Source: Nocardioides nematodiphilus
Lineage (GTDB): Bacteria; Actinomycetota; Actinomycetes; Propionibacteriales; Nocardioidaceae
Length of the DNA stretch: 64,000 bases
Direction of reading: 5' to 3'
Assembly: GCF_020216525.1 (NCBI RefSeq)
Contig: NZ_JAIWOY010000001.1
Span: 558,001 to 622,000 of the forward strand
The translations under genes and the position numbers were made by a program. Of this stretch, positions 31,907 through 38,932 are shown piece after piece. Within the stretch, counting starts at the first letter, position 1. Each line of letters begins with the position of its first letter. Below the pieces are notes generated by a model that saw only the letters and a program-made list of their open reading frames with translations, did no database searches and was not told the DNA's origin.

Positions 31907-33055
31907 TCACAGGCCGAGGAACCGCCCGATGATCTCCTTCTGGATCTCGGTCGTCCCGCCGTAGATCGTCTGGATGCGGCTGTCGACGTACGCCTTGGCG
32001 ATGGGGTACTCGTTCATGTAGCCGTACCCGCCGTGGATCTGCACGCCCGCGTCCACCGTGCGCTTCTGCAGCTCGGTGGTCCACCACTTCGCCATCGAGG
32101 CGAGGGAGGTGTCGACCTCGCCGGCGTTGAGCTTGGTGATGCAGTCGTTGATGAAGACGCGGGCGATGTGTGCCTCGGTCGCCATCTCGGCCATGACGAA
32201 GCGAGTGTTCTGGAACTTCCCGATCGGCTTGCCGAACGCCTCCCGGGTCTTGGCGTAGTCGAGGCACATCTCGAGGACACGCTCGGTGGCGGCGACCGCG
32301 ACCATCGCGACCGAGATGCGCTCGCGCGGCAGCTCGGTCATCAGGTGGATGAAGCCCTGGTTGAGCTGGCCGAGCAGGTTCTCCTTCGGCACGATCACGT
32401 TGTCGAAGACGAGCTCGGCGGTGTCCTGCGCCTTCATGCCCATCTTGTCGAGGTTGCGACCGCGGGTGAACCCCTCCATGCCGCGCTCGACGACCAGCAG
32501 GGAGATGCCGTGCGCGCCGGCCTCCGGGTCGGTCTTGGCGACCACGATGACCAGATCGGCGTTGATGCCGTTGGTGATGAAGATCTTGGTGCCGTTGAGG
32601 ACGAAGTGGTCGCCCTTGTCGACGGCAGTGGTCCGGATGCCCTGCAGGTCGGAGCCCGCGCCGGGCTCGGTCATCGCGATGGCGGTGATGAGCTCGCCGC
32701 TCACGCAGCCGGGCATCCAGCGCTGCTTCTGCTCCTCGGTGCCCAGGTGGAGCAGGTACGGCACGGTGATGTCGTTGTGCAGCGTGAAGCCGGGCCCGCT
32801 GGCGCCGATCCGGGTGATCTCCTCGATCAGGACCGCGTTGAAGCGGAAGTCGTCGACGCCCGCGCCGCCGTACTCCTCGGGGACCTCGAAGGCGAGCAGG
32901 CCGGCCTGTCCGGCCTTGGCCCACAGCTCGCGCGGCACGATCCCGTCCTTCTCCCACTGGTCGTGGAAGGGGGCGACCTCCTTCTCCATGAAGGCCCGCG
33001 CGGTGGTGCGGAAGTCCTCGTGCTCAGCGTCGTAGATCGTCGGCTTCGTCGGCAT
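31907..33055 (-). CDS. Acyl-CoA dehydrogenase (FadE type)
   Basis: A 382-residue acyl-CoA dehydrogenase with PEEYGGAGVDDFRFN near 60, AIAMTEPGAGSDLQGIRT near 123, DTAELVFDNV and the C-terminal VQIHGGYGYMNEYPIAKAYVDSR with the presumed catalytic glutamate. Its ending IYGGTTEIQKEIIGR is typical of short/medium or branched-chain enzymes. ATG 33055 (MPTKPTIYD) fits the family N-terminus. It is divergent from the MerR gene; the 60-base gap holds a TGACA-N7-TGTMA inverted repeat, also found upstream of the thiolase gene. It would catalyse the first step of the beta-oxidation set formed with fadA and fadB. Confidence 0.93.
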   Translation of the reverse strand: MPTKPTIYDAEHEDFRTTARAFMEKEVAPFHDQWEKDGIVPRELWAKAGQAGLLAFEVPEEYGGAGVDDFRFNAVLIEEITRIGASGPGFTLHNDITVPYLLHLGTEEQKQRWMPGCVSGELITAIAMTEPGAGSDLQGIRTTAVDKGDHFVLNGTKIFITNGINADLVIVVAKTDPEAGAHGISLLVVERGMEGFTRGRNLDKMGMKAQDTAELVFDNVIVPKENLLGQLNQGFIHLMTELPRERISVAMVAVAATERVLEMCLDYAKTREAFGKPIGKFQNTRFVMAEMATEAHIARVFINDCITKLNAGEVDTSLASMAKWWTTELQKRTVDAGVQIHGGYGYMNEYPIAKAYVDSRIQTIYGGTTEIQKEIIGRFLGL

Positions 33056-33066
33056 GCCCCGAATCG

Positions 33067-33083
33067 TTACAGCACAACTGTCA
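33067..33083. promoter_or_regulatory. TGACA-N7-TGTMA operator candidate, copy A
   Basis: TTACA-GCACAAC-TGTCA (33067-33083) is an inverted repeat with one mismatch. Read on the minus strand, it lies inside a likely promoter of the acyl-CoA dehydrogenase gene: TTGAAA, 16 bases, TAACGA. The matching element upstream of the thiolase gene (33747-33763) has the same placement between -35 and -10 boxes, and 13 of the 17 bases are the same in both. Confidence 0.65.
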
Positions 33084-33115
33084 TGTTTCAAGACTTCGCG
33101 GTAATGTCCCGCGCC

Positions 33116-33727
33116 ATGACGCAGGCCCCCGATGCACCGGCGAGTGATCTGACCGTCGACGAGCTGGCCGAGGCCACCGGCGTCTCGGTCCGCAACATCC
33201 GCTACTACGCCAGCCTCGGCCTTCTGCCCGCCCCTGAGCGGCGCGGGCGGATCGCGTACTACGGCGTCCGGCACCGCGCGCTGCTCGATCTGACGACCGC
33301 ACTCCAGGAGCACGGCTTCACCCTCCAGGCGATCGAGCGCTACCTGGCCCGGATGCCCGAGGACATGACCATCGAGGACATCGCGATGCAACGCGCGATG
33401 ATCACCTCCTGGACCACCCCGGACGCCGACGAGGTCCAGCGCCGGATCGTGCGCGAGCTGCGTGACCTGGGCCTGTCCCGCGACGCGGTCACCGCGGCAC
33501 ACGAGATCATCGAGGGCTACCTCGACGCTCTGGCCACCGACCTGCGCGCCCTGCTCGAGGACCGGCTCCTCGACCCGTGGCGCCGCACCCACCACTCCGC
33601 CGACGAGCTGGCCGCCCTCGAGAAGGCGCTGCCGCGCCTACGTGGGCTCGTCGTGCAGTCGGTGATGATCTCGTTCCAGGGCGCCGTCAACCGGGTGATC
33701 GGCAAGAGCCTGCGCCGCAGTGCCTGA
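33116..33727 (+). CDS. MerR-family regulator of fad genes
   Basis: A 203-residue MerR-type protein. The DNA-binding domain is TVDELAEATGVSVRNIRYYASLGLLPAPE (in short, GVSVRNIRYYASLGLLP) near 12-40, with the wing GRIAYYGVRHRALL. The C-terminal 100 residues are helical and do not show metal-binding cysteines, so it is not a metal sensor. ATG 33116 is chosen from three near in-frame or nearby starts because the MerR fold begins right after it. It lies between the divergent dehydrogenase and the downstream thiolase, and the shared TGACA-N7-TGTMA sites make it the natural regulator of both; an acyl-CoA ligand is plausible. Confidence 0.88.
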   Translation: MTQAPDAPASDLTVDELAEATGVSVRNIRYYASLGLLPAPERRGRIAYYGVRHRALLDLTTALQEHGFTLQAIERYLARMPEDMTIEDIAMQRAMITSWTTPDADEVQRRIVRELRDLGLSRDAVTAAHEIIEGYLDALATDLRALLEDRLLDPWRRTHHSADELAALEKALPRLRGLVVQSVMISFQGAVNRVIGKSLRRSA

Positions 33728-33739
33728 CCCGGTCCGGGG

Positions 33740-33767
33740 TTGACCCTGACAGTTTTGGTGTCACAAT
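33740..33767 (+). promoter_or_regulatory. Probable leaderless fadA promoter with operator
   Basis: TTGACC (33740-33745) and CACAAT (33762-33767) are 16 bases apart, with a perfect inverted repeat TGACA-GTTTTGG-TGTCA (33747-33763) between them. Transcription would start near 33774, the A of the thiolase ATG, and no ribosome site is visible, so the mRNA may be leaderless. The operator copy matches that of the dehydrogenase promoter at 33067-33083. Confidence 0.65.
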
Positions 33768-33773
33768 CGTCGC

Positions 33774-34985
33774 ATGGCAGAAGCATTCATCTACGACCAC
33801 GTGCGCACGCCCCGTGGTCGAGGCAAGAAGACCGGCGCGCTGCACGAGGTCAAGCCGGTCGACCTGGTCGTCGGCCTGATCGACGAGCTGCGCAAGCGCA
33901 ACCCCTCGCTCGACCCCGAGCGCATCGACGATGTGGTCCTCGGCGTGGTCAGCCCGATCGGCGACCAGGGCGGTGACATCGCCAAGACGGCCGCCCTCAA
34001 GGCTGGTCTCCCCGAGACCACCGCCGGCGTCCAGCTCAACCGCTTCTGCGCCTCGGGCCTGGAGGCCGTCAACCAGGCCGCGTCCCGCATCCGCGGCGGC
34101 TTCGAGGACCTGATCATCGCCGGTGGCGTCGAGGCCATGAGCCGCGTCGCGATGGGCTCCGACGGCGGCGCCTGGGCGATGGACCCGGACACCGCGCTCG
34201 CCACGGACTTCGTGCCGCAGGGCATCGGCGCCGACCTGATCGCCACGATCGAGGGCTGGAGCCGTACGGACGTCGACACCTACGCCGCGGAGTCCCACCA
34301 GCGCGCCGCGGCCGCCTGGGAGGCCGGCAAGTTCAAGGACGCCGTCATCCCGGTCGTCGACCGCAACGGTCAGGTCGTGCTCGACCACGACGAGCTGATC
34401 CGCCCCGGCACGACCGCCGAGGGCCTCGCCGGCCTCAAGCCGTCCTTCGTCCAGCACGGCCAGGAGGCCGGCTTCGACGACGTCGCGCTGTCGAAGTACC
34501 ACTGGATCGAGAAGATCGACCACGTCCACCACGCCGGCAACAGCTCCGGCATCGTCGACGGCTCCGCGCTGATGCTGATCGGCTCGGAGGAGGTCGGCAA
34601 GGAGCTCGGCCTGACCCCGCGCGCGAAGATCATCTCGGCCGCCGTCTCCGGCGCCGACCCGACGATCATGCTGACCGGTCCGGCCCCGGCCGCCCGCAAG
34701 GCGCTGGCCAAGGCCGGCCTGACCGTCGAGGACATCGACCTCTTCGAGATCAACGAGGCGTTCGCCGCGGTCGCGATGCGGTTCATGCGCGACATGGGCA
34801 TCAGCCACGAGATCACCAACGTCAACGGTGGCGCCATCGCGATGGGCCACCCGCTGGGCGCCACCGGCGCGATCATCCTCGGCACGCTCGTCGACGAGCT
34901 CCAGGCCCGCGGCAAGAAGCGCGGCCTCGCCACGCTCTGCGTCGGCGGCGGCATGGGCATCGCCACGATCGTCGAGCTCGTCTGA
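33774..34985 (+). CDS. fadA: Acetyl-CoA acyltransferase (thiolase)
   Basis: A 403-residue thiolase that cleaves 3-ketoacyl-CoA with CoA to acetyl-CoA and a shortened acyl-CoA. Catalytic residues are in place: Cys92 in [11 protein letters not shown], His359 in GHPLGATGA and Cys389 in CVGGGMG. The block [13 protein letters not shown] near 325 is also typical. It is followed after 29 bases by the fadB-type gene, so together they form the trifunctional beta-oxidation complex. ATG 33774 begins [15 protein letters not shown], the normal FadA start. Control probably comes through the operator overlapping its promoter. Confidence 0.96.
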   Translation: MAEAFIYDHVRTPRGRGKKTGALHEVKPVDLVVGLIDELRKRNPSLDPERIDDVVLGVVSPIGDQGGDIAKTAALKAGLPETTAGVQLNRFCASGLEAVNQAASRIRGGFEDLIIAGGVEAMSRVAMGSDGGAWAMDPDTALATDFVPQGIGADLIATIEGWSRTDVDTYAAESHQRAAAAWEAGKFKDAVIPVVDRNGQVVLDHDELIRPGTTAEGLAGLKPSFVQHGQEAGFDDVALSKYHWIEKIDHVHHAGNSSGIVDGSALMLIGSEEVGKELGLTPRAKIISAAVSGADPTIMLTGPAPAARKALAKAGLTVEDIDLFEINEAFAAVAMRFMRDMGISHEITNVNGGAIAMGHPLGATGAIILGTLVDELQARGKKRGLATLCVGGGMGIATIVELV

Positions 34986-35014
34986 GCGCGGAACAGGAAA
35001 CGGAACCCATCGCT

Positions 35015-37204
35015 ATGTCTGACGCTACGTCCGCTGTTAAGTACGACATCGATGCCGACGGCATCGTCACGCTGACCCTCGACGACCCCAACCAGTCGGC
35101 GAACACCATGAACGAGCTCTACAAGAGCTCGATGGAGGCCGCCATCGAGCGGCTCCACGCCGAGCAGGAGAGCATCTCCGGCGTCGTCATCGCCTCGGCG
35201 AAGAAGACCTTCTTCGCCGGCGGCGACCTGAAGAACATGATGCAGATCCGCCGCGAGGACGCCCACCTCGTCTTCGACGAGGTCGAGGGCGTCAAGGCCA
35301 CCCTGCGCAAGCTCGAGCTCTTCCCCAGGCCGGTCGTCGCGGCCATCAACGGCGCCGCCCTCGGCGGCGGTCTCGAGATCGCGCTGGCCGCCAACCACCG
35401 CGTCGCGGTCGACGGTCGATACGAGATCGGCCTGCCCGAGGTCTCCCTCGGCCTGCTCCCGGGCGGCGGCGGCGTCACCCGTACGGTCCGCATGTTCGGC
35501 ATCATCACCGCGCTCACCGAGATCCTCGGCACCGGTGCCCGGTTCAAGCCGTCGGCCGCCCAGGCCAAGGGCCTGGTCAACGAGCTCGTCGCCACCCAGG
35601 ACGAGCTGATCCCGGCCGCGAAGGCGTGGATCAAGGCCAACCCCGAGGCCGCCGCGCAGCCGTGGGACGTCCCCGGCTTCAAGCTCCCCGGCGGCACGCC
35701 GTCGAGCCCGTCGCTGGCCGGCTTCCTGCCCGCGCTCACCCCGATCCTGCGCAAGCAGCTCAAGCAGAGCGACATGCGCGCCCCGAAGGCGATCCTGTCG
35801 GCCGCCGTCGAGGGCGCCCAGGTCGACTTCGACACCGCCTCGCGGATCGAGTCGCGCTACTTCACCTCGCTGGTCACCAGCCAGCAGGCGAAGAACATGA
35901 TCCAGGCGTTCTTCTTCGACCTCGGCTCGATCAACGCGGGCAAGGAGCGCCCGCAGGGCGTGGAGAAGTACATGCCCACCAAGGCCGTCGTCCTCGGCGC
36001 CGGCATGATGGGCGCCGGCATCGCGTACGTCCTGGCCCGCGCGGGCGTCGAGGTCGTCCTCAAGGACGTCGCCATCGAGTCCGCCGAGAAGGGGAAGGCG
36101 TACACCGCCAACCTCAACGAGAAGGCCGTCTCCCGCGGCAAGCTCAGCCAGGAGAAGGCCGACGAGATCCTCAACCGGATCACGCCGACCATCGATGCGG
36201 CCGACGCCGCCGGCGCCGACCTCGTCGTCGAGGCCGTCTTCGAGAGCGTCGAGCTCAAGCAGCAGGTCTTCAACGAGGTCATCCCGCACCTCGCCGACGG
36301 CGCGCTGCTGTGCTCCAACACCTCGACCCTGCCGATCACCGAGCTGGCCAAGGGCCTCGACAGCACCGGCGGCACGTCCTCGGCGTCCCGCTTCATCGGC
36401 CTGCACTTCTTCTCCCCCGTGGACAAGATGCCGCTTGTCGAGATCATCAAGGGCGCCGAGACCTCCGACGAGACCCTCGCCAAGGCGTACGACGTCACGC
36501 TCGCGATCAAGAAGACCCCGATGATCGCCAACGACTCGCGCGGCTTCTACACCTCGCGCGTCATCGGCACCCAGATCGAGGAGGGCCTGGCGCTCCTCCT
36601 CGAGGGTCAGCACCCGTACTCGATCGAGCGCGCGACCACGCAGGCCGGCTACCCGGTCGGCCCGCTCCAGATCGCCGACGAGCTCAACATGGAGCTCATG
36701 GTCAAGATCGGCAAGACCACCCGCGAGGCCGAGGGCATCGAGGAGCTCACGGTCACCGAGCAGGTCTGCGGCAAGATGATCGAGGCGGGCCGGCCGAGCA
36801 AGCTCAAGGGCGCCGGCTTCTACGAGTACGTCGACGGCAAGCGCACCTCGATCTGGGCGGGCCTGTCGGACCTCTTCCCGATCGCGGAGAAGCAGTACCC
36901 GCTGCAGGACATGAAGGACCGGATCCTGTTCCGCGAGGCGATCGAGACGGCCAAGACGTTCGAGGAGGGCGTGGTCACCTCGGCCGCGCACGCGAACATC
37001 GGCTCGATCTTCGGCATCGGCTTCCCGCCGGCGACCGGTGGCGCGGCCCAGTTCATCACCGGGTACGAGGCGGCCGACGGCTCCCTCGGCATCGACGCGT
37101 TCATCAGGCGCGCCGACGAGCTGGCCGACACCTACGGCGAGCAGCTGCGCCCGACGCAGTACCTGCGCGACCTGGCGGCGAAGGGCGGGTCCTTCCCCGC
37201 CTAG
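35015..37204 (+). CDS. fadB: FadB-type hydratase/hydroxyacyl-CoA dehydrogenase
   Basis: A 729-residue bifunctional beta-oxidation enzyme. The N-terminal crotonase domain has FFAGGDLKNMM near 67 and NGAALGGGLEIALAANHR near 112, with catalytic Glu in GLPEVSLGLLPGGGG. The NAD-binding fold starts GAGMMGAGIAYVLARAG near 328, and the hydroxyacyl dehydrogenase signature FIGLHFFSPVDKMPLVEII near 460 carries the catalytic His. It hydrates enoyl-CoA and oxidises the 3-hydroxy product. ATG 35015 follows AGGAAACGG. Its TAG stop is inside the target duplication of the IS481-family element that follows, so the protein is intact but its terminator is now 1.1 kb away. Confidence 0.96.
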   Translation: MSDATSAVKYDIDADGIVTLTLDDPNQSANTMNELYKSSMEAAIERLHAEQESISGVVIASAKKTFFAGGDLKNMMQIRREDAHLVFDEVEGVKATLRKLELFPRPVVAAINGAALGGGLEIALAANHRVAVDGRYEIGLPEVSLGLLPGGGGVTRTVRMFGIITALTEILGTGARFKPSAAQAKGLVNELVATQDELIPAAKAWIKANPEAAAQPWDVPGFKLPGGTPSSPSLAGFLPALTPILRKQLKQSDMRAPKAILSAAVEGAQVDFDTASRIESRYFTSLVTSQQAKNMIQAFFFDLGSINAGKERPQGVEKYMPTKAVVLGAGMMGAGIAYVLARAGVEVVLKDVAIESAEKGKAYTANLNEKAVSRGKLSQEKADEILNRITPTIDAADAAGADLVVEAVFESVELKQQVFNEVIPHLADGALLCSNTSTLPITELAKGLDSTGGTSSASRFIGLHFFSPVDKMPLVEIIKGAETSDETLAKAYDVTLAIKKTPMIANDSRGFYTSRVIGTQIEEGLALLLEGQHPYSIERATTQAGYPVGPLQIADELNMELMVKIGKTTREAEGIEELTVTEQVCGKMIEAGRPSKLKGAGFYEYVDGKRTSIWAGLSDLFPIAEKQYPLQDMKDRILFREAIETAKTFEEGVVTSAAHANIGSIFGIGFPPATGGAAQFITGYEAADGSLGIDAFIRRADELADTYGEQLRPTQYLRDLAAKGGSFPA

Positions 37205-37247
37205 CTGTACCCGGCCATGAGGTCGGTAGCAGCAGACCGTTGACGTG

Positions 37248-37312
37248 AAGAGAACCTCCGGATGGGGTGTGGCTTGTCGAAGGCCCATCCCGCAACACCC
37301 GGAGGTTCTCTT
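37248..37312 (+). promoter_or_regulatory. Hairpin covering transposase start site
   Basis: Arms 37248-37261 and 37299-37312 (AGAGAACCTCCGG and its complement, 14 pairs in all) enclose a 37-base loop. The right arm contains the GGAGG ribosome site (37301-37305) and most of the TTG start codon at 37311. Transcripts reading in from fadB would fold and hide the start, a known way for insertion sequences to limit transposase made by read-through. Confidence 0.7.
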
Positions 37313-38270
37313 GTCTCACGGTAGTGCCCGCCTGACCGTCCACGGTCGACTGCTGATCGTGCAACGCCACCAGCAAGGCTGGAAACAAGCCCATATCGCC
37401 GCCGCGATGGGTGTCTCGCGCAAGTGCGTGCGGACCTGGATCGAGCGCTACAACGCCGAAGGCGAGCCCGGCCTCGTCACGAGGTCCTCGCGACCACACA
37501 CCACCCCGACCAGGACCAGTGTCGAGGTTGAGCAACGCGTCCTCACCGCTCGTGCCGCCCATCGTGAAGGCCCCGACGTCCTCGGCCCCAAAGTGGGGGT
37601 GCCGGCCCGCACGGTGTCGAGGATCCTGCGCCGCCACGCCGTGGCCTATCTGCGTGAGCTGGATCCGATGACCGGTGAGGTGATCCGGTCCTCGAAGCAG
37701 ACCGCGGTGCGCTACGAACGCGCCCGGCCCGGCGAGCTGGTCCACATGGATGTGAAGAAGATCGGCCGGATCCCCGACGGCGGCGGCTGGAAGGCCCACG
37801 GCCGTGACAACGTGAAGCGCGTTCGAGTCAACGGCCCCGGCTACGACTACGTCCACTCACTGGTCGATGACCACTCCCGGCTGGCCTACAGCGAGATCCT
37901 GCCCGACGAGAAGGGCGCCACCTGCGCGGCGTTCCTCGAGCGTGCGGTCGACTACTTCGCCGCTCACGGCATCGCCCACATCGAGCGGTTGATGACCGAC
38001 AACGCCTGGGCCTACCGCTACTCGCTGCGCGAGGTCTGCGCTGTGCGTGGCATCCGCCAGAAGTTCATCCGTCCGCACTGCCCTTGGCAGAACGGCAAGG
38101 TCGAGAGGCTCAACAGGACCTTGGCCACCGAATGGGCCTACCGGCAGGTCTTCACCACAAACGACCAACGAGCAGCAGCACTTGCACCCTGGCTCGAGCA
38201 CTACAACACTCAACGACGCCACAGCGCACTCGGAGGCAAGCCACCGATCAGCAGACTGTCACCAACGTGA
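37311..38270 (+). CDS. IS481-family transposase
   Basis: A 319-residue DDE transposase. The N-terminal helix-turn-helix reads QAHIAAAMGVSRKCVRTWIERY near 25-47. The integrase core begins with HMDVKKIGRIP near 147 (first Asp), has DDHSRLAY and LMTDNAWAY near 225 (second Asp) and PHCPWQNGKVERLNRTL near 255 (catalytic Glu). It ends with the family's HYNTQRRHSALGGKPP. TTG 37311 is chosen because GGAGG lies six bases upstream and the family N-terminus starts there; an ATG at 37245 would begin inside the hairpin leader. The gene fills the element and is intact. Confidence 0.93.
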   Translation: MSHGSARLTVHGRLLIVQRHQQGWKQAHIAAAMGVSRKCVRTWIERYNAEGEPGLVTRSSRPHTTPTRTSVEVEQRVLTARAAHREGPDVLGPKVGVPARTVSRILRRHAVAYLRELDPMTGEVIRSSKQTAVRYERARPGELVHMDVKKIGRIPDGGGWKAHGRDNVKRVRVNGPGYDYVHSLVDDHSRLAYSEILPDEKGATCAAFLERAVDYFAAHGIAHIERLMTDNAWAYRYSLREVCAVRGIRQKFIRPHCPWQNGKVERLNRTLATEWAYRQVFTTNDQRAAALAPWLEHYNTQRRHSALGGKPPISRLSPT

Positions 38271-38313
38271 TGGCCGGGTACACCTAGCTCGGGAAGTTGC
38301 TACACGGCTTCAA

Positions 38314-38345
38314 CGATGGCCCCGCGGAATCCCGCGGGGCCATCG
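38314..38345 (+). terminator. Displaced fadAB terminator
   Basis: CGATGGCCCCGCGG (38314-38327) and its exact complement (38332-38345) form a perfect 14-base stem with a four-base loop AATC. It lies 25 bases after the right target repeat of the IS481 element. Before insertion it would have been about 30 bases after the fadB stop. It precedes the PadR control region. Confidence 0.85.
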
Positions 38346-38367
38346 GCGTCTGTGACCGTCCACACTC

Positions 38368-38394
38368 TGCAACTAGTTGCACAATTCGGTGCAA
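38368..38394 (+). promoter_or_regulatory. Overlapping palindromes upstream of padR
   Basis: TGCAACTAGTTGCA (38368-38381) is a perfect palindrome. It overlaps a second inverted repeat, TTGCAC-AATTCG-GTGCAA (38377-38394). Both share the TTGCA half-site. They lie 20-46 bases before the PadR start at 38414 and are a good autoregulatory operator candidate. Confidence 0.75.
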
Positions 38395-38413
38395 CACGAC
38401 AGACTCGTCGTCC

Positions 38414-38932
38414 GTGGCCATCGAACACGCGCTCCTCGTCTCGCTGCGCGAGCGCCCGGCCGGCGGGCTCGAGCTCGCCCGGCGGTTCGATCGCTCGATC
38501 GGTTTCTTCTGGCCGGCCACGCACCAGCAGATCTACAAGGTGCTGCACCGGATGGCTGCCGACGGCTGGATCGCGCCGACGGGCGACGAGGGCGCCCGGA
38601 CGACGTATGCCGTCACTCCTCGGGGCGAGGAGGAGCTGGCCGCCTGGATCGTCCGGTCCACGCCCACCGAACGGCTGCGGAGCGAGCTGGCCCTCAAGAT
38701 GCGCGCGGCGTCGTACGGCGACCGCGCGACCCTGCTCGCCGAGATCGAGGGTCGGGTCGCCGAGCATCGCATCCGGCTGGCCCACTACGAGACGCTGCAG
38801 CGTCGCGACTATCCCGAGCCCACCGGCCTGACCGGCCAGGACCTCGACCAGTACCTCGTCCTGCGCGGCGGGGTGTTGCTGGAGGAGTTCTGGATCCGCT
38901 GGCTGACCGAATATCTGGAGGCCCACGCATGA
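38414..38932 (+). CDS. PadR-family regulator of dienoyl reductase gene
   Basis: A 172-residue PadR protein: winged helix from IEHALLVSLRERPAGGLEL to the recognition segment THQQIYKVLHRMAADGWI near 37-54, wing GARTTYAVTPRGEEEL, then the long C-terminal helical domain. The start is taken as GTG 38414, directly before the fold; no ribosome site is visible, so the message may be leaderless. The stop overlaps the ATG of the flavoenzyme gene (ATGA), so the two are one unit under the palindromic site at 38368-38394. It is distinct from the other PadR in the window (27 kb). Confidence 0.9.
   Translation: MAIEHALLVSLRERPAGGLELARRFDRSIGFFWPATHQQIYKVLHRMAADGWIAPTGDEGARTTYAVTPRGEEELAAWIVRSTPTERLRSELALKMRAASYGDRATLLAEIEGRVAEHRIRLAHYETLQRRDYPEPTGLTGQDLDQYLVLRGGVLLEEFWIRWLTEYLEAHA

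Larger units (their letters stand above)
37206..38282 (+). mobile_element. IS481-family insertion sequence
   Basis: A 1077-bp element bounded by inverted repeats TGTACCCGGCCAT (37206-37218) and its exact complement ending at 38282; similarity continues as GAGGTCGGT against CACGTTGGT. It is flanked by a perfect 6-bp direct repeat CCTAGC (37200-37205 and 38283-38288), which matches the NCTAGN target known for IS481. It carries one transposase gene reading rightward. Intact ends, duplicate and open frame indicate a recent insertion. It landed on the TAG stop of fadB without altering the protein. Confidence 0.95.
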
